Positions 25,904 to 34,051 of a stretch of DNA of 64,000 nt are shown piece after piece. Made by a program: the position numbers and the translations under genes. Under the pieces are notes generated by a model, which saw only the letters and a program-made list of their open reading frames with translations, did not search any database and was not told the origin of the DNA. The stretch's first letter is position 1. Every line of letters begins with the position of its first letter. The DNA is from Bacillus nakamurai (lineage in GTDB: Bacteria > Bacillota > Bacilli > Bacillales > Bacillaceae): NCBI RefSeq assembly GCF_001584325.1, contig NZ_LSAZ01000001.1:40514-104513 (forward strand). Direction: 5' to 3'.

Positions 25904-25935
25904 AAACGCCTCAGCACTCGCTGAAGCGTTTTTTT
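25902..25935. terminator. Bidirectional terminator between yuiC and yuiD
   Basis: AAACGCCTCAGC (25904-25915), loop ACTC, GCTGAAGCGTTT (25920-25931) with one mismatch, flanked by A and T runs. Confidence 0.85.
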
Positions 25936-26410
25936 ACATAAAGAAATAATTTAAAATCAAGGTCAGCACAATGCCGGTCAGACCGCCGAAAAACACTTCA
26001 ATCGGCTGGTGGCCGAGCAGCTCCTTCAATTTTTTCTGTTTTTCTTTCTCCTCCGCCTTCGGAAAATCCTTCGCCTCGCTGACAAATCGATTAAAATCAA
26101 TGACCAGTTTATTGATGACCGTCGCCTGCTCGCCCGCATGGCGCCTTACACCGGTGGCGTCAAACATCGTAATGACGGCGAAAATCGCGGCGACTGCAAA
26201 CAGAGGCGAATCCAGACCGCTTTCCAAAGCTATGCCCGTAGACAGCGCCGTTACGGCAGCGGAATGCGAGCTTGGCATGCCGCCAGTGCTTGTCACAAGG
26301 GACCAGTCAAGTTTTTTGGATACGATAAATTGAATGGGCACTTTTACAACTTGGGCAAAGATAATTGCAGCAAAGCTCGCCAGTAAAGGAAAATTCATAA
26401 ATACATCCAT
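25934..26410 (-). CDS. yuiD: Divergent PAP2-family membrane protein YuiD (DUF212)
   Basis: A 158-residue membrane protein with the acid phosphatase/vanadium haloperoxidase-related DUF212 signature GGMPSSHSAAVTALSTGIAL near residue 45 and TMFDATGVRRHAGEQATVIN near 85, followed by a charged cytosolic loop and a final helix (GLTGIVLTLILNYFF). The conserved Ser-His and Arg-His pairs suggest lipid phosphatase-type chemistry, which has not been shown to my knowledge. ATG at 26410 has AAAGG nine bases upstream; an ATG at 26419 is too close to it. Confidence 0.9.
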   Translation of the reverse strand: MDVFMNFPLLASFAAIIFAQVVKVPIQFIVSKKLDWSLVTSTGGMPSSHSAAVTALSTGIALESGLDSPLFAVAAIFAVITMFDATGVRRHAGEQATVINKLVIDFNRFVSEAKDFPKAEEKEKQKKLKELLGHQPIEVFFGGLTGIVLTLILNYFFM

Positions 26411-26557
26411 ATGTGACATCCTTTCTATATAAAACAGTCAAATGGAAACGAAAAACTGCAGGAAACGGCCATAGTTTGGTAAAATAAAATCAATGGAAAA
26501 ATGTTTTATCATTATACCATTTTACATAACAAATACCCACCTAAGGAGTGTGTGTTC

Positions 26558-28048
26558 ATGTTTTATGCGGCTGATCAACTGCAGCATCCTGAAACACTGG
26601 TCGTCGGACTTTTTCAAAAAAGCAGGCTTAACGGAATCGCGAAGGAATTGGATGATGAACTGAACGGACATTTGACACAGCTGTTAAAGGACGGTGATGT
26701 GTCTGCGAAACGAAATCGTGTATCAAAAGTATACCCTCCGCTCGGCACAGGTATGAAACGTATTTATTTTATCGGGTTAGGAAGAGAAGCGAATTACTCG
26801 TTTGAAGATACAAAAGAATGCTTTGCCCGCGTATTTCAGCAAATACATCAAGACAAACAACAAGAAGTGTCTGTACTGTTTGATACGTTTGTTTCAAGCG
26901 AGGTGCCGGCAGCTGATGCCGCTCACGCGCTGTCTGAAAGCTGTCTGCTTGCTGTTTACGAGGTGCAGGATTATAAACATAAATCGAATGAGCCTGATCA
27001 GGAGTTAACCTCCGTCTGGGCGGTGACGGATGAAGATCTGCGGGAAGTGCAGGCCGGCCTGAACGTCGGCGCGGCATACGGGCAAGGAACGAATTCGGCC
27101 CGAACGCTTGTGAATATGCCGGGAAATATGCTCACGGCGACTGATTTGGCGTCATATGCCGCTGAGCTTGCGGCAAAATATGATTTTGAATGTGAAATTT
27201 TAGAGAAGGATGAGATGGAAGAGCTCGGGATGGGCGGATTACTCGCCGTCAACAAAGGCTCGACTGAACCGCCGAAAATGATTGTCCTTAAATATCAGGG
27301 CAAAGAAAACTGGGAAGATGTCATCGGCCTTGTCGGAAAAGGGATTACGTTTGATACGGGCGGATATTCCATTAAGCCGAAAACAGGCATTGTAGGCATG
27401 AAAAGCGATATGGGAGGCGCAGCTTCCGTCTTAGGCGCAATGGAGATTATCGGGGAACTTCGTCCTGAACAAAATGTGCTTGCCGTCATTCCGTCAACGG
27501 ACAATATGATCTCCGGCGATGCCATGAAGCCCGATGATGTCATCGTGTCGCTCAGCGGAAAAACCATTGAAATTTTAAACACCGATGCGGAAGGGCGGCT
27601 CGTGCTGGCAGACGGCATTACATATGCCAAGCATCACGGGGCATCTGTCCTCGTAGACGTTGCAACCTTAACGGGGGGCGTGGTGGTCGCGTTAGGAACG
27701 GAGACGACCGGCGCCATGACAAACCACGCGGCCTTTTATGAGCAGGTCGCCGACTCGGCAAAAGAATGCGGAGAGCCGATCTGGCAGCTGCCGATTACAG
27801 AAAAGGATAAAAAACGGGTGAGAAACAGCCAGATGGCCGATCTGAATAATTCGCCGGGACGGGAAGGACACGCGATTATGGCGGGAACGTTTATCGGCGA
27901 ATTTGCCGAGAACACGCCTTGGGTTCATCTCGATATTGCCGGGACGGCAACAGCCAATAAGGCGACGTGCTTCGGGCCGTCCGGCGCAACCGGCGTCATG
28001 GCAAGGACCTTGGCTACATTGGCCGAGCGATTTACGCCCCAAGCATAA
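26558..28048 (+). CDS. pepA: Leucyl aminopeptidase (M17) PepA/YuiE
   Basis: Cytosolic two-metal aminopeptidase of family M17, 496 residues, removing N-terminal amino acids from peptides. Metal and catalytic residues are in the conserved C-terminal domain: [15 protein letters not shown] near 270, [12 protein letters not shown] near 290 and the family signature [12 protein letters not shown] near 345. ATG at 26558 follows CTAAGGAGTG; the open frame upstream to 26501 has no start with a site. Single gene, divergent from yuiD and followed by its own terminator. Confidence 0.95.
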   Translation: MFYAADQLQHPETLVVGLFQKSRLNGIAKELDDELNGHLTQLLKDGDVSAKRNRVSKVYPPLGTGMKRIYFIGLGREANYSFEDTKECFARVFQQIHQDKQQEVSVLFDTFVSSEVPAADAAHALSESCLLAVYEVQDYKHKSNEPDQELTSVWAVTDEDLREVQAGLNVGAAYGQGTNSARTLVNMPGNMLTATDLASYAAELAAKYDFECEILEKDEMEELGMGGLLAVNKGSTEPPKMIVLKYQGKENWEDVIGLVGKGITFDTGGYSIKPKTGIVGMKSDMGGAASVLGAMEIIGELRPEQNVLAVIPSTDNMISGDAMKPDDVIVSLSGKTIEILNTDAEGRLVLADGITYAKHHGASVLVDVATLTGGVVVALGTETTGAMTNHAAFYEQVADSAKECGEPIWQLPITEKDKKRVRNSQMADLNNSPGREGHAIMAGTFIGEFAENTPWVHLDIAGTATANKATCFGPSGATGVMARTLATLAERFTPQA

Positions 28049-28083
28049 CCGCAGCCCGCTGCCCTGGAGCAGCGGGTTTTTGA
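28049..28083 (+). terminator. Terminator after pepA
   Basis: CCCGCTG, loop CCCTGGA, CAGCGGG core (about 28056-28077) with T tail. Confidence 0.85.
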
Positions 28084-28093
28084 TTTCCAAAAT

Positions 28094-28109
28094 CTTTAGT
28101 TGACTAAAG
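28094..28109 (+). promoter_or_regulatory. Perfect dyad overlapping the yuiF promoter
   Basis: CTTTAGT-TG-ACTAAAG (28094-28109) covers a TTGACT hexamer (28100-28105) that is 17 bases from TTAACT (28123-28128). A third ACTAAAG copy is at 28152-28158 near the ribosome-binding site. The arrangement looks like an operator for a dimeric repressor; which one is not known. Confidence 0.5.
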
Positions 28110-28177
28110 CGCAGAATATATGTTAACTTTAATTATCTACTACATTAGCAAACTAAAGGATTTTTGGAGGGAATATC

Positions 28178-29506
28178 ATGAATGCTGTTGTTGTCGCAGT
28201 GCTGCTTATGCTCGTATTAAGCCTGCTGCGTGTCAATATAATCATAGCCTTAATGATCGGGGCGTTGGCCGGCGGCCTGACAGGAGGTTTGGGGCTCGGC
28301 GAGACGGTGAAGGCTTTTACGGACGGTCTCGGCGGCAATGCCACTGTCGCTGTCAGCTACGCGCTTCTCGGTGCGTTTGCCGCAGCGTTAACGAAGACGG
28401 GGCTTCCTGATGCAATGGTTGAAGCGTCTGTCAAATTAATCGGAAAAAAGGAAGATACACGAAAAAAAGCACTCTCTAAAGTGTTAATTGTCCTGATTAT
28501 TTTAATCATCTCATGTTTTTCGCAAAATGTGGTGCCCGTTCACATCGCGTTTATTCCTGTACTGATTCCGCCGCTTTTGAAAATATTTAATGAACTTGAA
28601 ATGGACCGCAGATTGGTCGCGTGTGTGATGACATTCGGTCTGACGGCGCCGTATATAGTTCTGCCTGTCGGTTTCGGTCAGATTTTTCAGGGCATGCTGA
28701 GAGACAATATGGAATCTGCCGGTTTAAAGGTGCCGCTCGGCGATATTCCTTATGCCATGATCATCCCGACGGCGGGAATGGTCGTCGGCTTAATTTTGGC
28801 TGTTATCTTCTTCCGTAAGCCGAAAAAATATGAAATGAAAGAAATTCCCGGATTATCGTCTTCCCCTTATACGAAAAAAAGCATAGCGATCGCCGTTTTG
28901 TCGATTGCTGTGTCACTTGGGGTTCAGCTCTATCTTTCACAGGTGTTGGGAGTAGAGGGTATGATCATGGGGGCGCTTGCCGGCCTGTTTACACTGTTTG
29001 TCACCGGTGCGATGAAACGCAATGAAGCTGATAAGCTGATAACAGACGGCATGGTCCTAATGGCTTTTATCGGCTTTGTCATGCTCGTTGCGGCAGGTTT
29101 TTCAAATGTATTGAATAAAACAGGCGATGTAGCCTCATTAGTAAAAACGTCAACAGGCCTTATCGGCCACAGCCAATCAATGGGCGCGATCCTGATGCTG
29201 ATTGTCGGTTTGTTAATCACAATGGGAATCGGTTCTTCATTTGCAACTGTACCTGTCATTACCACCATTTTTGTGCCGCTGTGCGTTCAGCTCGGTTTCA
29301 GTCCGATGGCAACAATTGCGGTGATCGGGGCGGCCGCTGCGCTTGGAGATGCCGGATCTCCTGCAAGTGACAGTACGCTTGGCCCGACTTCAGGCCTCGG
29401 TGCGGACGGACAGCATCACCACATTTGGGATACGTGCGTACCGACGTTCATCTTTTACAACATTCCGCTTATTTTATTCGGCTGGATTGCTGCGCTTGTT
29501 CTGTGA
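28178..29506 (+). CDS. yuiF: NhaC/Na+-H+ antiporter-family permease YuiF
   Basis: Polytopic transporter of 442 residues with about eleven membrane helices, related to the Na+/H+ antiporter family (YuiF group, IT/ArsB-like). Conserved patches include SCFSQNVVPVHIAFIP near 110, MGIGSSFATVPVITTIF near 350 and AALGDAGSPASDSTLGPTSGL near 388. Some comparative studies proposed amino acid (histidine) transport for YuiF relatives; I cannot decide from sequence. ATG is preceded by TTGGAGGGAATATC. Monocistronic, with a palindromic operator candidate over its promoter. Confidence 0.85.
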   Translation: MNAVVVAVLLMLVLSLLRVNIIIALMIGALAGGLTGGLGLGETVKAFTDGLGGNATVAVSYALLGAFAAALTKTGLPDAMVEASVKLIGKKEDTRKKALSKVLIVLIILIISCFSQNVVPVHIAFIPVLIPPLLKIFNELEMDRRLVACVMTFGLTAPYIVLPVGFGQIFQGMLRDNMESAGLKVPLGDIPYAMIIPTAGMVVGLILAVIFFRKPKKYEMKEIPGLSSSPYTKKSIAIAVLSIAVSLGVQLYLSQVLGVEGMIMGALAGLFTLFVTGAMKRNEADKLITDGMVLMAFIGFVMLVAAGFSNVLNKTGDVASLVKTSTGLIGHSQSMGAILMLIVGLLITMGIGSSFATVPVITTIFVPLCVQLGFSPMATIAVIGAAAALGDAGSPASDSTLGPTSGLGADGQHHHIWDTCVPTFIFYNIPLILFGWIAALVL

Positions 29507-29538
29507 AAAAAGGCTCCCTTATCAGGGAGCCTTTTTGG
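29506..29538. terminator. Bidirectional terminator between yuiF and bioY
   Basis: AAAAGGCTCCCT, short loop, AGGGAGCCTTTTT; A and T runs on both sides. Confidence 0.88.
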
Positions 29539-29544
29539 CCGTTC

Positions 29545-30147
29545 TTATATGGATGACGTATGATTTCTTTTGAAACCTGTCGCTTTATGAATAGAACGAT
29601 AAATGGCGGGTGCAATAAAAGCCAATAAAATGGCTAAGATGATATCTTTTATGAAAAACCAAACCATATAAAACCAGGCTGTACCATAGCTGATCGGCGC
29701 ATGAAGCCACAGTTTCAGCGCAATATACATATAAGTCGTGCCGATCACATAAATGACGCCGGTCCCGATGAGAGAAGCTGCGATATAAAGAAACCGGCCG
29801 GGCTCAGCTTTTCTTTCTAACAGCCAGCCTGCGGCAAATGCTGCCGGAATGTAAGCGAGAATAAATCCGCCGCTTTTTCCGAGAAATGGGGCAAAGCCCG
29901 CTGAGAATTGAGCAAAAATGGGTGCCCCGGCTAATCCGGCCAGTGCATAAACCGTCATCGCAATGGCTGCGCGCCTGCTGCCGAGAAGCATCGCCGCTAA
30001 CAGACAAAAGAACGGCTGAAGAGATAAAGGAATTCCCGCAACTTGCAAAAAGGGAGCCATTGATGTAATGTTGGCGCCGACACCCATCAGTGCGGCAAAC
30101 ATCCCGATAAGCGCCATATCGCCGGCACGAAGTTTACGTTGATTCAT
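29545..30147 (-). CDS. bioY: Biotin transporter substrate-binding subunit BioY (YuiG)
   Basis: S component of an ECF-type biotin transporter, 200 residues, six predicted membrane helices, with the BioY pattern (LALIGMFAALMGVGAN at the start, GIPLSLQPFF near 37, FLGKSGGFILAYIPAAFAAGWL near 88). It captures biotin and works alone or with the general EcfAAT module encoded elsewhere. ATG at 30147 follows GGGGGAAAACAG. A BirA operator lies over its promoter, giving biotin-dependent repression. The frame ends beside the terminator shared with yuiF. Confidence 0.93.
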   Translation of the reverse strand: MNQRKLRAGDMALIGMFAALMGVGANITSMAPFLQVAGIPLSLQPFFCLLAAMLLGSRRAAIAMTVYALAGLAGAPIFAQFSAGFAPFLGKSGGFILAYIPAAFAAGWLLERKAEPGRFLYIAASLIGTGVIYVIGTTYMYIALKLWLHAPISYGTAWFYMVWFFIKDIILAILLAFIAPAIYRSIHKATGFKRNHTSSI

Positions 30148-30177
30148 CTGTTTTCCCCCTTATACTTGTACCAGAAT

Positions 30178-30230
30178 AGCGTAATGGAAGCAAAAATAAT
30201 TGTCAACATGATTTTTTCGAAGGTTTACAA
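30178..30230 (-). promoter_or_regulatory. bioY promoter with BirA operator
   Basis: On the minus strand TTGACA (30206-30201), 17 bases, TACGCT (30183-30178). It overlaps an inverted repeat TTGTAAAC-N15-GTTGACAA (30230-30200), close to the Bacillus BirA box (TTGTTAAC-N15-GTTAACAA type). The box lies between bioY and the divergent yuiH. Confidence 0.75.
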
Positions 30231-30245
30231 AAATGGAGGTGCCAT

Positions 30246-30845
30246 ATGTTTTTCGGGAAAACGAAACAAACAGCACAATCGGAAAGAGTGCCGCCCAACC
30301 AAAATGTCACCACGAAATTCCCCGTGCTGCACGCCGGAAATGTTCCTTACTATGAAGATTTGTCAAAGTGGAACCTGCAAGTTTACGGTCTTGTTGATCA
30401 GCCGATGCTGTTAAGCTTTGAAGATATAAAATCATCATTTCCGAAAACCGAATCAGAAAATGATATTCACTGCGTAACGGGCTGGTCCCGGCTTGACAAT
30501 GTATGGGAAGGAGTGCGGGCAAAAGATATCGCTGAGAAAGCGGGGGTGCAAAAAGAAGCGGGATACGTCATTCTTCACGCCGAGGAAGGCTGGACCGCCA
30601 ATCTGCCGCTCTCCGATTTCACACGGGAAACATCTTTACTCGCATACGCCCATAACGGTGAGCCTTTAACGCCGGAGCACGGCTATCCGCTCAGAGGCGT
30701 TTTTCCCCATCTCTATTTTTGGAAAAGCGCCAAGTGGCTGCGCGGCATCCAATTCACGAAGGAAAACCACCCCGGTTTTTGGGAGAAAAACGGCTATCAT
30801 ATGAGGGGTGATCCGTGGAAAAATCAGCGTTTCGTATGGGATTAA
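30246..30845 (+). CDS. yuiH: Molybdopterin-dependent oxidoreductase (sulfite oxidase/YedY family) YuiH
   Basis: A 199-residue protein with the oxidoreductase molybdopterin-binding domain. The molybdenum-ligand Cys is in DIHCVTGWSRLDNVWEGV near residue 77, followed by VILHAEEGWTANLPLSD and the PLRGVFPHLYFWKSAKW pterin-contact segment near 150. It lacks a signal peptide, unlike the periplasmic MsrP/YedY enzymes. ATG follows ATGGAGGTGCC. It diverges from bioY with the BirA box in between, so biotin status might touch it. The substrate is unknown. Confidence 0.85.
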   Translation: MFFGKTKQTAQSERVPPNQNVTTKFPVLHAGNVPYYEDLSKWNLQVYGLVDQPMLLSFEDIKSSFPKTESENDIHCVTGWSRLDNVWEGVRAKDIAEKAGVQKEAGYVILHAEEGWTANLPLSDFTRETSLLAYAHNGEPLTPEHGYPLRGVFPHLYFWKSAKWLRGIQFTKENHPGFWEKNGYHMRGDPWKNQRFVWD

Positions 30846-30865
30846 TTCATATCACGCAATAGTGC

Positions 30866-30899
30866 TTAGGTACCTTATTGATGTAAGGTGCCTTTTTTA
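30866..30899 (+). terminator. Terminator after yuiH
   Basis: AGGTACCTTA (30868-30877) / TAAGGTGCCT (30883-30892) with T run. Confidence 0.8.
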
Positions 30900-30911
30900 T
30901 ATGGAAATCCA

Positions 30912-30975
30912 TTGACTTTGTTTGGCAAAAAATCTATTATTTGAGGTGTCTTTTGATATTGAAAATCATTATCAA
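30912..30975 (+). promoter_or_regulatory. besA promoter with Fur box
   Basis: TTGACT (30912-30917), 17 bases, TATTAT (30935-30940), then TGAAAAT-C-ATTATCA (30960-30974), one mismatch from the 7-1-7 Fur consensus TGATAAT-N-ATTATCA. Iron repression of besA follows from this pattern. Confidence 0.8.
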
Positions 30976-31018
30976 TAAGTATATATAAAGCAATTAATAA
31001 AGAGGGGATGGACTGATT

Positions 31019-31891
31019 ATGGACGGAAAAAAAACAAAGCAGGAAATTGTGACGGGCGGGCAATTTACGATTCCGGGTACAGAAGTGAGAAAGATGCGTT
31101 CTCGGAAAGGAGACCGTGTATATCAAATTTTTTTGTCCAGTCCGCTGGAAGAACCGCCTCCGTCCGGTTTCCCCGTCATTTACCTGCTTGACGGCAATTC
31201 CGTGTTCGGAACGATGGCGGAGGCTTTACGGGTGCAAAGCCGCCGGCCTGAGAAAACAGGTGTTGTTCCTGCTGTGATTGTCGGAATCGGTTATCCGACT
31301 GACCAGCCGTTTTCTGCCGTGCGCCACTGTGATTTTACGCTGCCTCTGCCCGAATCAGAGCTGCCGGTGCATCCGAAAGGGGCGGCGTGGCCTGAGCATG
31401 GAGGAGCAGAAGAGTTTTTGTCATTTATTGAGGAAGAATTAAAGCCTGAAGTGGAGCGCGATTTTCGCATCGACACAGGCAGACAGACGATTTTCGGCCA
31501 TTCATTGGGCGGCCTTTTTGTGCTGCAAGTGCTTTTAACAAGACCTGAGCTGTTCCAGACCTATATTGCAGGAAGCCCGTCCATTCATTGGAACAAACGG
31601 TTCATCCAAGAAGAGGCGGAGCGCTTTGCAGCACGCCTGCGGGATGCAGAGCTTGACGTAAGCGTTCTCTTAGCGGCCGGAGAAATTGAAAAAAGCCATA
31701 AGAGCCGGATTCCCGAGCATGCAAAAGCACTGTTTTCGGTATTATCAGAGCTTGAGAGCAAAGGAGTGCGTGCCGAATACCGCGAGTTTGAGGGCGAGGG
31801 CCATATTTCCGTTCTCCCGGTATTAATCAGCCGGGCCCTGCGGTTTGCCCTAAATCCGGGCGGGCCTCATACCTCATTTTCATCTGTCTGA
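31019..31891 (+). CDS. besA: Bacillibactin trilactone esterase BesA (YuiI)
   Basis: Cytosolic alpha/beta hydrolase of the Fes/esterase D type, 290 residues, that hydrolyses the trilactone of ferric bacillibactin to free the iron. N-terminal FPVIYLLDGNSVFGTM near 52 is the oxyanion region; nucleophile S162 lies in TIFGHSLGGLFVLQ; the acid and His follow (the His in FEGEGHISVLP near 263). ATG at 31019 has GAGGGGATG upstream. It stands directly before dhbA but has its own Fur-controlled promoter; a second promoter precedes dhbA. Confidence 0.95.
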   Translation: MDGKKTKQEIVTGGQFTIPGTEVRKMRSRKGDRVYQIFLSSPLEEPPPSGFPVIYLLDGNSVFGTMAEALRVQSRRPEKTGVVPAVIVGIGYPTDQPFSAVRHCDFTLPLPESELPVHPKGAAWPEHGGAEEFLSFIEEELKPEVERDFRIDTGRQTIFGHSLGGLFVLQVLLTRPELFQTYIAGSPSIHWNKRFIQEEAERFAARLRDAELDVSVLLAAGEIEKSHKSRIPEHAKALFSVLSELESKGVRAEYREFEGEGHISVLPVLISRALRFALNPGGPHTSFSSV

Positions 31892-31966
31892 AAAAAACGG
31901 GTACTTCGGACTAAAAACGGCTGATTCCAAATTTCTAATTGACTGAGAGATTTGATTTGGATATGA

Positions 31967-32004
31967 TTGTCTTGAATCATAATTGATAATGATAATCATT
32001 ATCA
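31967..32004 (+). promoter_or_regulatory. dhb operon promoter with overlapping Fur boxes
   Basis: TTGTCT (31967-31972) and TGATAAT (31990-31996) form a promoter overlaid by TGATAATGATAATCATTATCA (31984-32004). The right 7-1-7 (31990-32004) is a perfect Fur box and the left one (31984-31998) has one mismatch, so two Fur dimers can bind over the -10 region. Confidence 0.88.
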
Positions 32005-32025
32005 ATACAGGAAGGGTATGATGAT

Positions 32026-32811
32026 ATGGACGCATTGGGAATGAAAGGGAAAACCGCTTTCGTCACCGGCGCCGCTCAAGGCATTGGAAAAGCAACGGCG
32101 CTGGCCCTTGCTGAACAAGGCGTGAATGTGGCCGCTATAGATACGAATGAAGAGAAGCTTCAAGAGCTTACGGAAAGACTTCAAAGTGAAGGCGTGCGCG
32201 CTCAAGCTTTTACCGCTGATGTATCGGACAGTGCTGCTGTAAACGATGTTACTGCGGCAATTGAACGTGAGATGGGGCCTATTGAGATACTGGTCAATGT
32301 CGCCGGAGTGCTTCGGCCGGGGCTGATCCATTCCCTCAGCGACGAAGACTGGGCAAAAACATTCTCCGTCAATACAACCGGCGTGTTTAACGTCTCGCGC
32401 GCAGTCAGCCGGTACATGATAGAGCGAAAAAAAGGCGTCATCGTTACGGTCGGATCAAATGCGGCCGGCGTACCTCGGGCGTCCATGGCTGCTTATGCCG
32501 CGTCAAAAGCGGCAGCCGTCATGTTTACGAAATGCCTCGGACTGGAGCTTGCGGAATATAACATCCGCTGCAACATCGTGTCTCCCGGTTCAACCGAAAC
32601 GGAAATGCAGAGGGCGCTTTGGCAGAATGAAAATGGGGCCAGAGATGTAATTGCAGGCTCTCTCGACACATATAAAACAGGAATTCCGCTGAAAAAACTG
32701 GCAAAGCCTTCTGATATTGCAAATGCCATTCTTTTTTTAGCCTCTGAACAGGCAAATCATATTACGATGCACGATTTATGCGTCGATGGCGGCGCTACTT
32801 TAGGCGTTTGA
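32026..32811 (+). CDS. dhbA: 2,3-dihydro-2,3-dihydroxybenzoate dehydrogenase
   Basis: Short-chain dehydrogenase, 261 residues, oxidising 2,3-dihydro-2,3-dihydroxybenzoate to 2,3-dihydroxybenzoate with NAD+, the last step to the siderophore aryl unit. [10 protein letters not shown] nucleotide motif near residue 15, LVNVAGVL near 90, catalytic Ser in VTVGSNAA near 140 and [10 protein letters not shown] (Tyr/Lys) near 155. ATG at 32026 is nine bases after GAAGGG. First gene of the dhbACEBF-mbtH operon; dhbC starts 22 bases after its stop. Confidence 0.96.
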   Translation: MDALGMKGKTAFVTGAAQGIGKATALALAEQGVNVAAIDTNEEKLQELTERLQSEGVRAQAFTADVSDSAAVNDVTAAIEREMGPIEILVNVAGVLRPGLIHSLSDEDWAKTFSVNTTGVFNVSRAVSRYMIERKKGVIVTVGSNAAGVPRASMAAYAASKAAAVMFTKCLGLELAEYNIRCNIVSPGSTETEMQRALWQNENGARDVIAGSLDTYKTGIPLKKLAKPSDIANAILFLASEQANHITMHDLCVDGGATLGV

Positions 32812-32833
32812 TTCACGATAAGGAGGTACGGAC

Positions 32834-34030
32834 ATGTCAAACCAACATTTATTGACGGAGATGTCAGCAAAAGAGGTGCTTGAAGCTTATCAGCCAGGGG
32901 CATTCTTTTTAGCTTCCCCCCGCAGCACGATGCTTGCGGAAGGGATATTTGCGAAGGTGCCGGAAGCAGAGGCCGATTCGCAGCTGGACACGCTGCCTGA
33001 ACGTGTAATGCGTACGCTTGATCAGGCGAAACGCTCCGGTATAAAACATCCGATTGTGGCAGGGGCCATTCCTTTTGACGGCACAAAGGCTTCACAGCTT
33101 TTTGTCCCGAGAGACGTTCATTTGGCCGAATCGCTTTTATTTATGCCAATTACACCTGAAAAACCGCAGAGAAATACATACGACATTTTGCCCGTGCCGG
33201 AGCCTGAGGGCTACATGAGCGGTGTGGAGAAAGGCGTTTTCAACATTACGGACGGCCCGCTCAGTAAGATTGTGCTGTCAAGAACGCTCCTTCTGACCGC
33301 AGAAAAGGATATTGATATTCATCAGGCCGTTAAGCATTTGGCGCAGCACAATCCGCACGGCTATACGTTTGCCGCAGATGTGACAGGAACATCAGAGACG
33401 CGGAAAACACTTTTCGGCGCAAGCCCTGAGCTGCTTCTTTCTAAAACCGGAACGGAGATTATGTCCAATCCTTTGGCGGGCTCAAGACCGCGAAGTGCAG
33501 ATCCGATTGAGGATCAAAGAAGAGCGGATGAATTGCTGGCTTCAGCCAAGGACCTGCATGAACATGCCGTTGTCGTCGCTGCCGTTGCCGCTGCCCTTAA
33601 ACCGTTCTGCCGGGAACTTGATGTGCCGGATAAACCGTCGCTCATCCAAACGGAGGCCATGTGGCACCTTTCAACCGAGGTGAGGGGAGAGCTTTCTGAT
33701 CCGTCAACGACTTCACTTGAGCTGGCTATTGCTCTTCATCCGACTCCGGCGGTATGCGGAACGCCGACAGATGCGGCACGGGAGGCGATTTTTGATATTG
33801 AACCGTTTGACCGCGGATTTTATACGGGAATGGCAGGCTGGTGTGATGCGGAAGGTGACGGAGAATGGATTATCGCACTGCGCTGCGCAGAGGCGGAAGC
33901 GCGTTCTCTCCGCCTGTTTGCAGGCGCCGGAATTGTCGCCGGATCAAAACCTCAGGATGAATTGGACGAGACATCTGCTAAATTCCGCACGATGCTCCGC
34001 GCGATGGGGCTTTATCAAGATGACATGTAA
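32834..34030 (+). CDS. dhbC: Isochorismate synthase DhbC
   Basis: Chorismate-binding enzyme of 398 residues, making isochorismate for bacillibactin. C-terminal signature elements of the MST family are present: KIVLSRTLLL near 150, GASPELLLSKTG near 197, SNPLAGSRPRS near 215, AMWHLSTEVRGEL near 277 and PTPAVCGTP near 303. AAGGAGGT precedes the ATG. B. subtilis-group strains also have menF-type enzymes elsewhere; this copy belongs to the iron-regulated operon. Confidence 0.96.
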   Translation: MSNQHLLTEMSAKEVLEAYQPGAFFLASPRSTMLAEGIFAKVPEAEADSQLDTLPERVMRTLDQAKRSGIKHPIVAGAIPFDGTKASQLFVPRDVHLAESLLFMPITPEKPQRNTYDILPVPEPEGYMSGVEKGVFNITDGPLSKIVLSRTLLLTAEKDIDIHQAVKHLAQHNPHGYTFAADVTGTSETRKTLFGASPELLLSKTGTEIMSNPLAGSRPRSADPIEDQRRADELLASAKDLHEHAVVVAAVAAALKPFCRELDVPDKPSLIQTEAMWHLSTEVRGELSDPSTTSLELAIALHPTPAVCGTPTDAAREAIFDIEPFDRGFYTGMAGWCDAEGDGEWIIALRCAEAEARSLRLFAGAGIVAGSKPQDELDETSAKFRTMLRAMGLYQDDM

Positions 34031-34051
34031 TGGAGAAAGGGGAAATGGATC

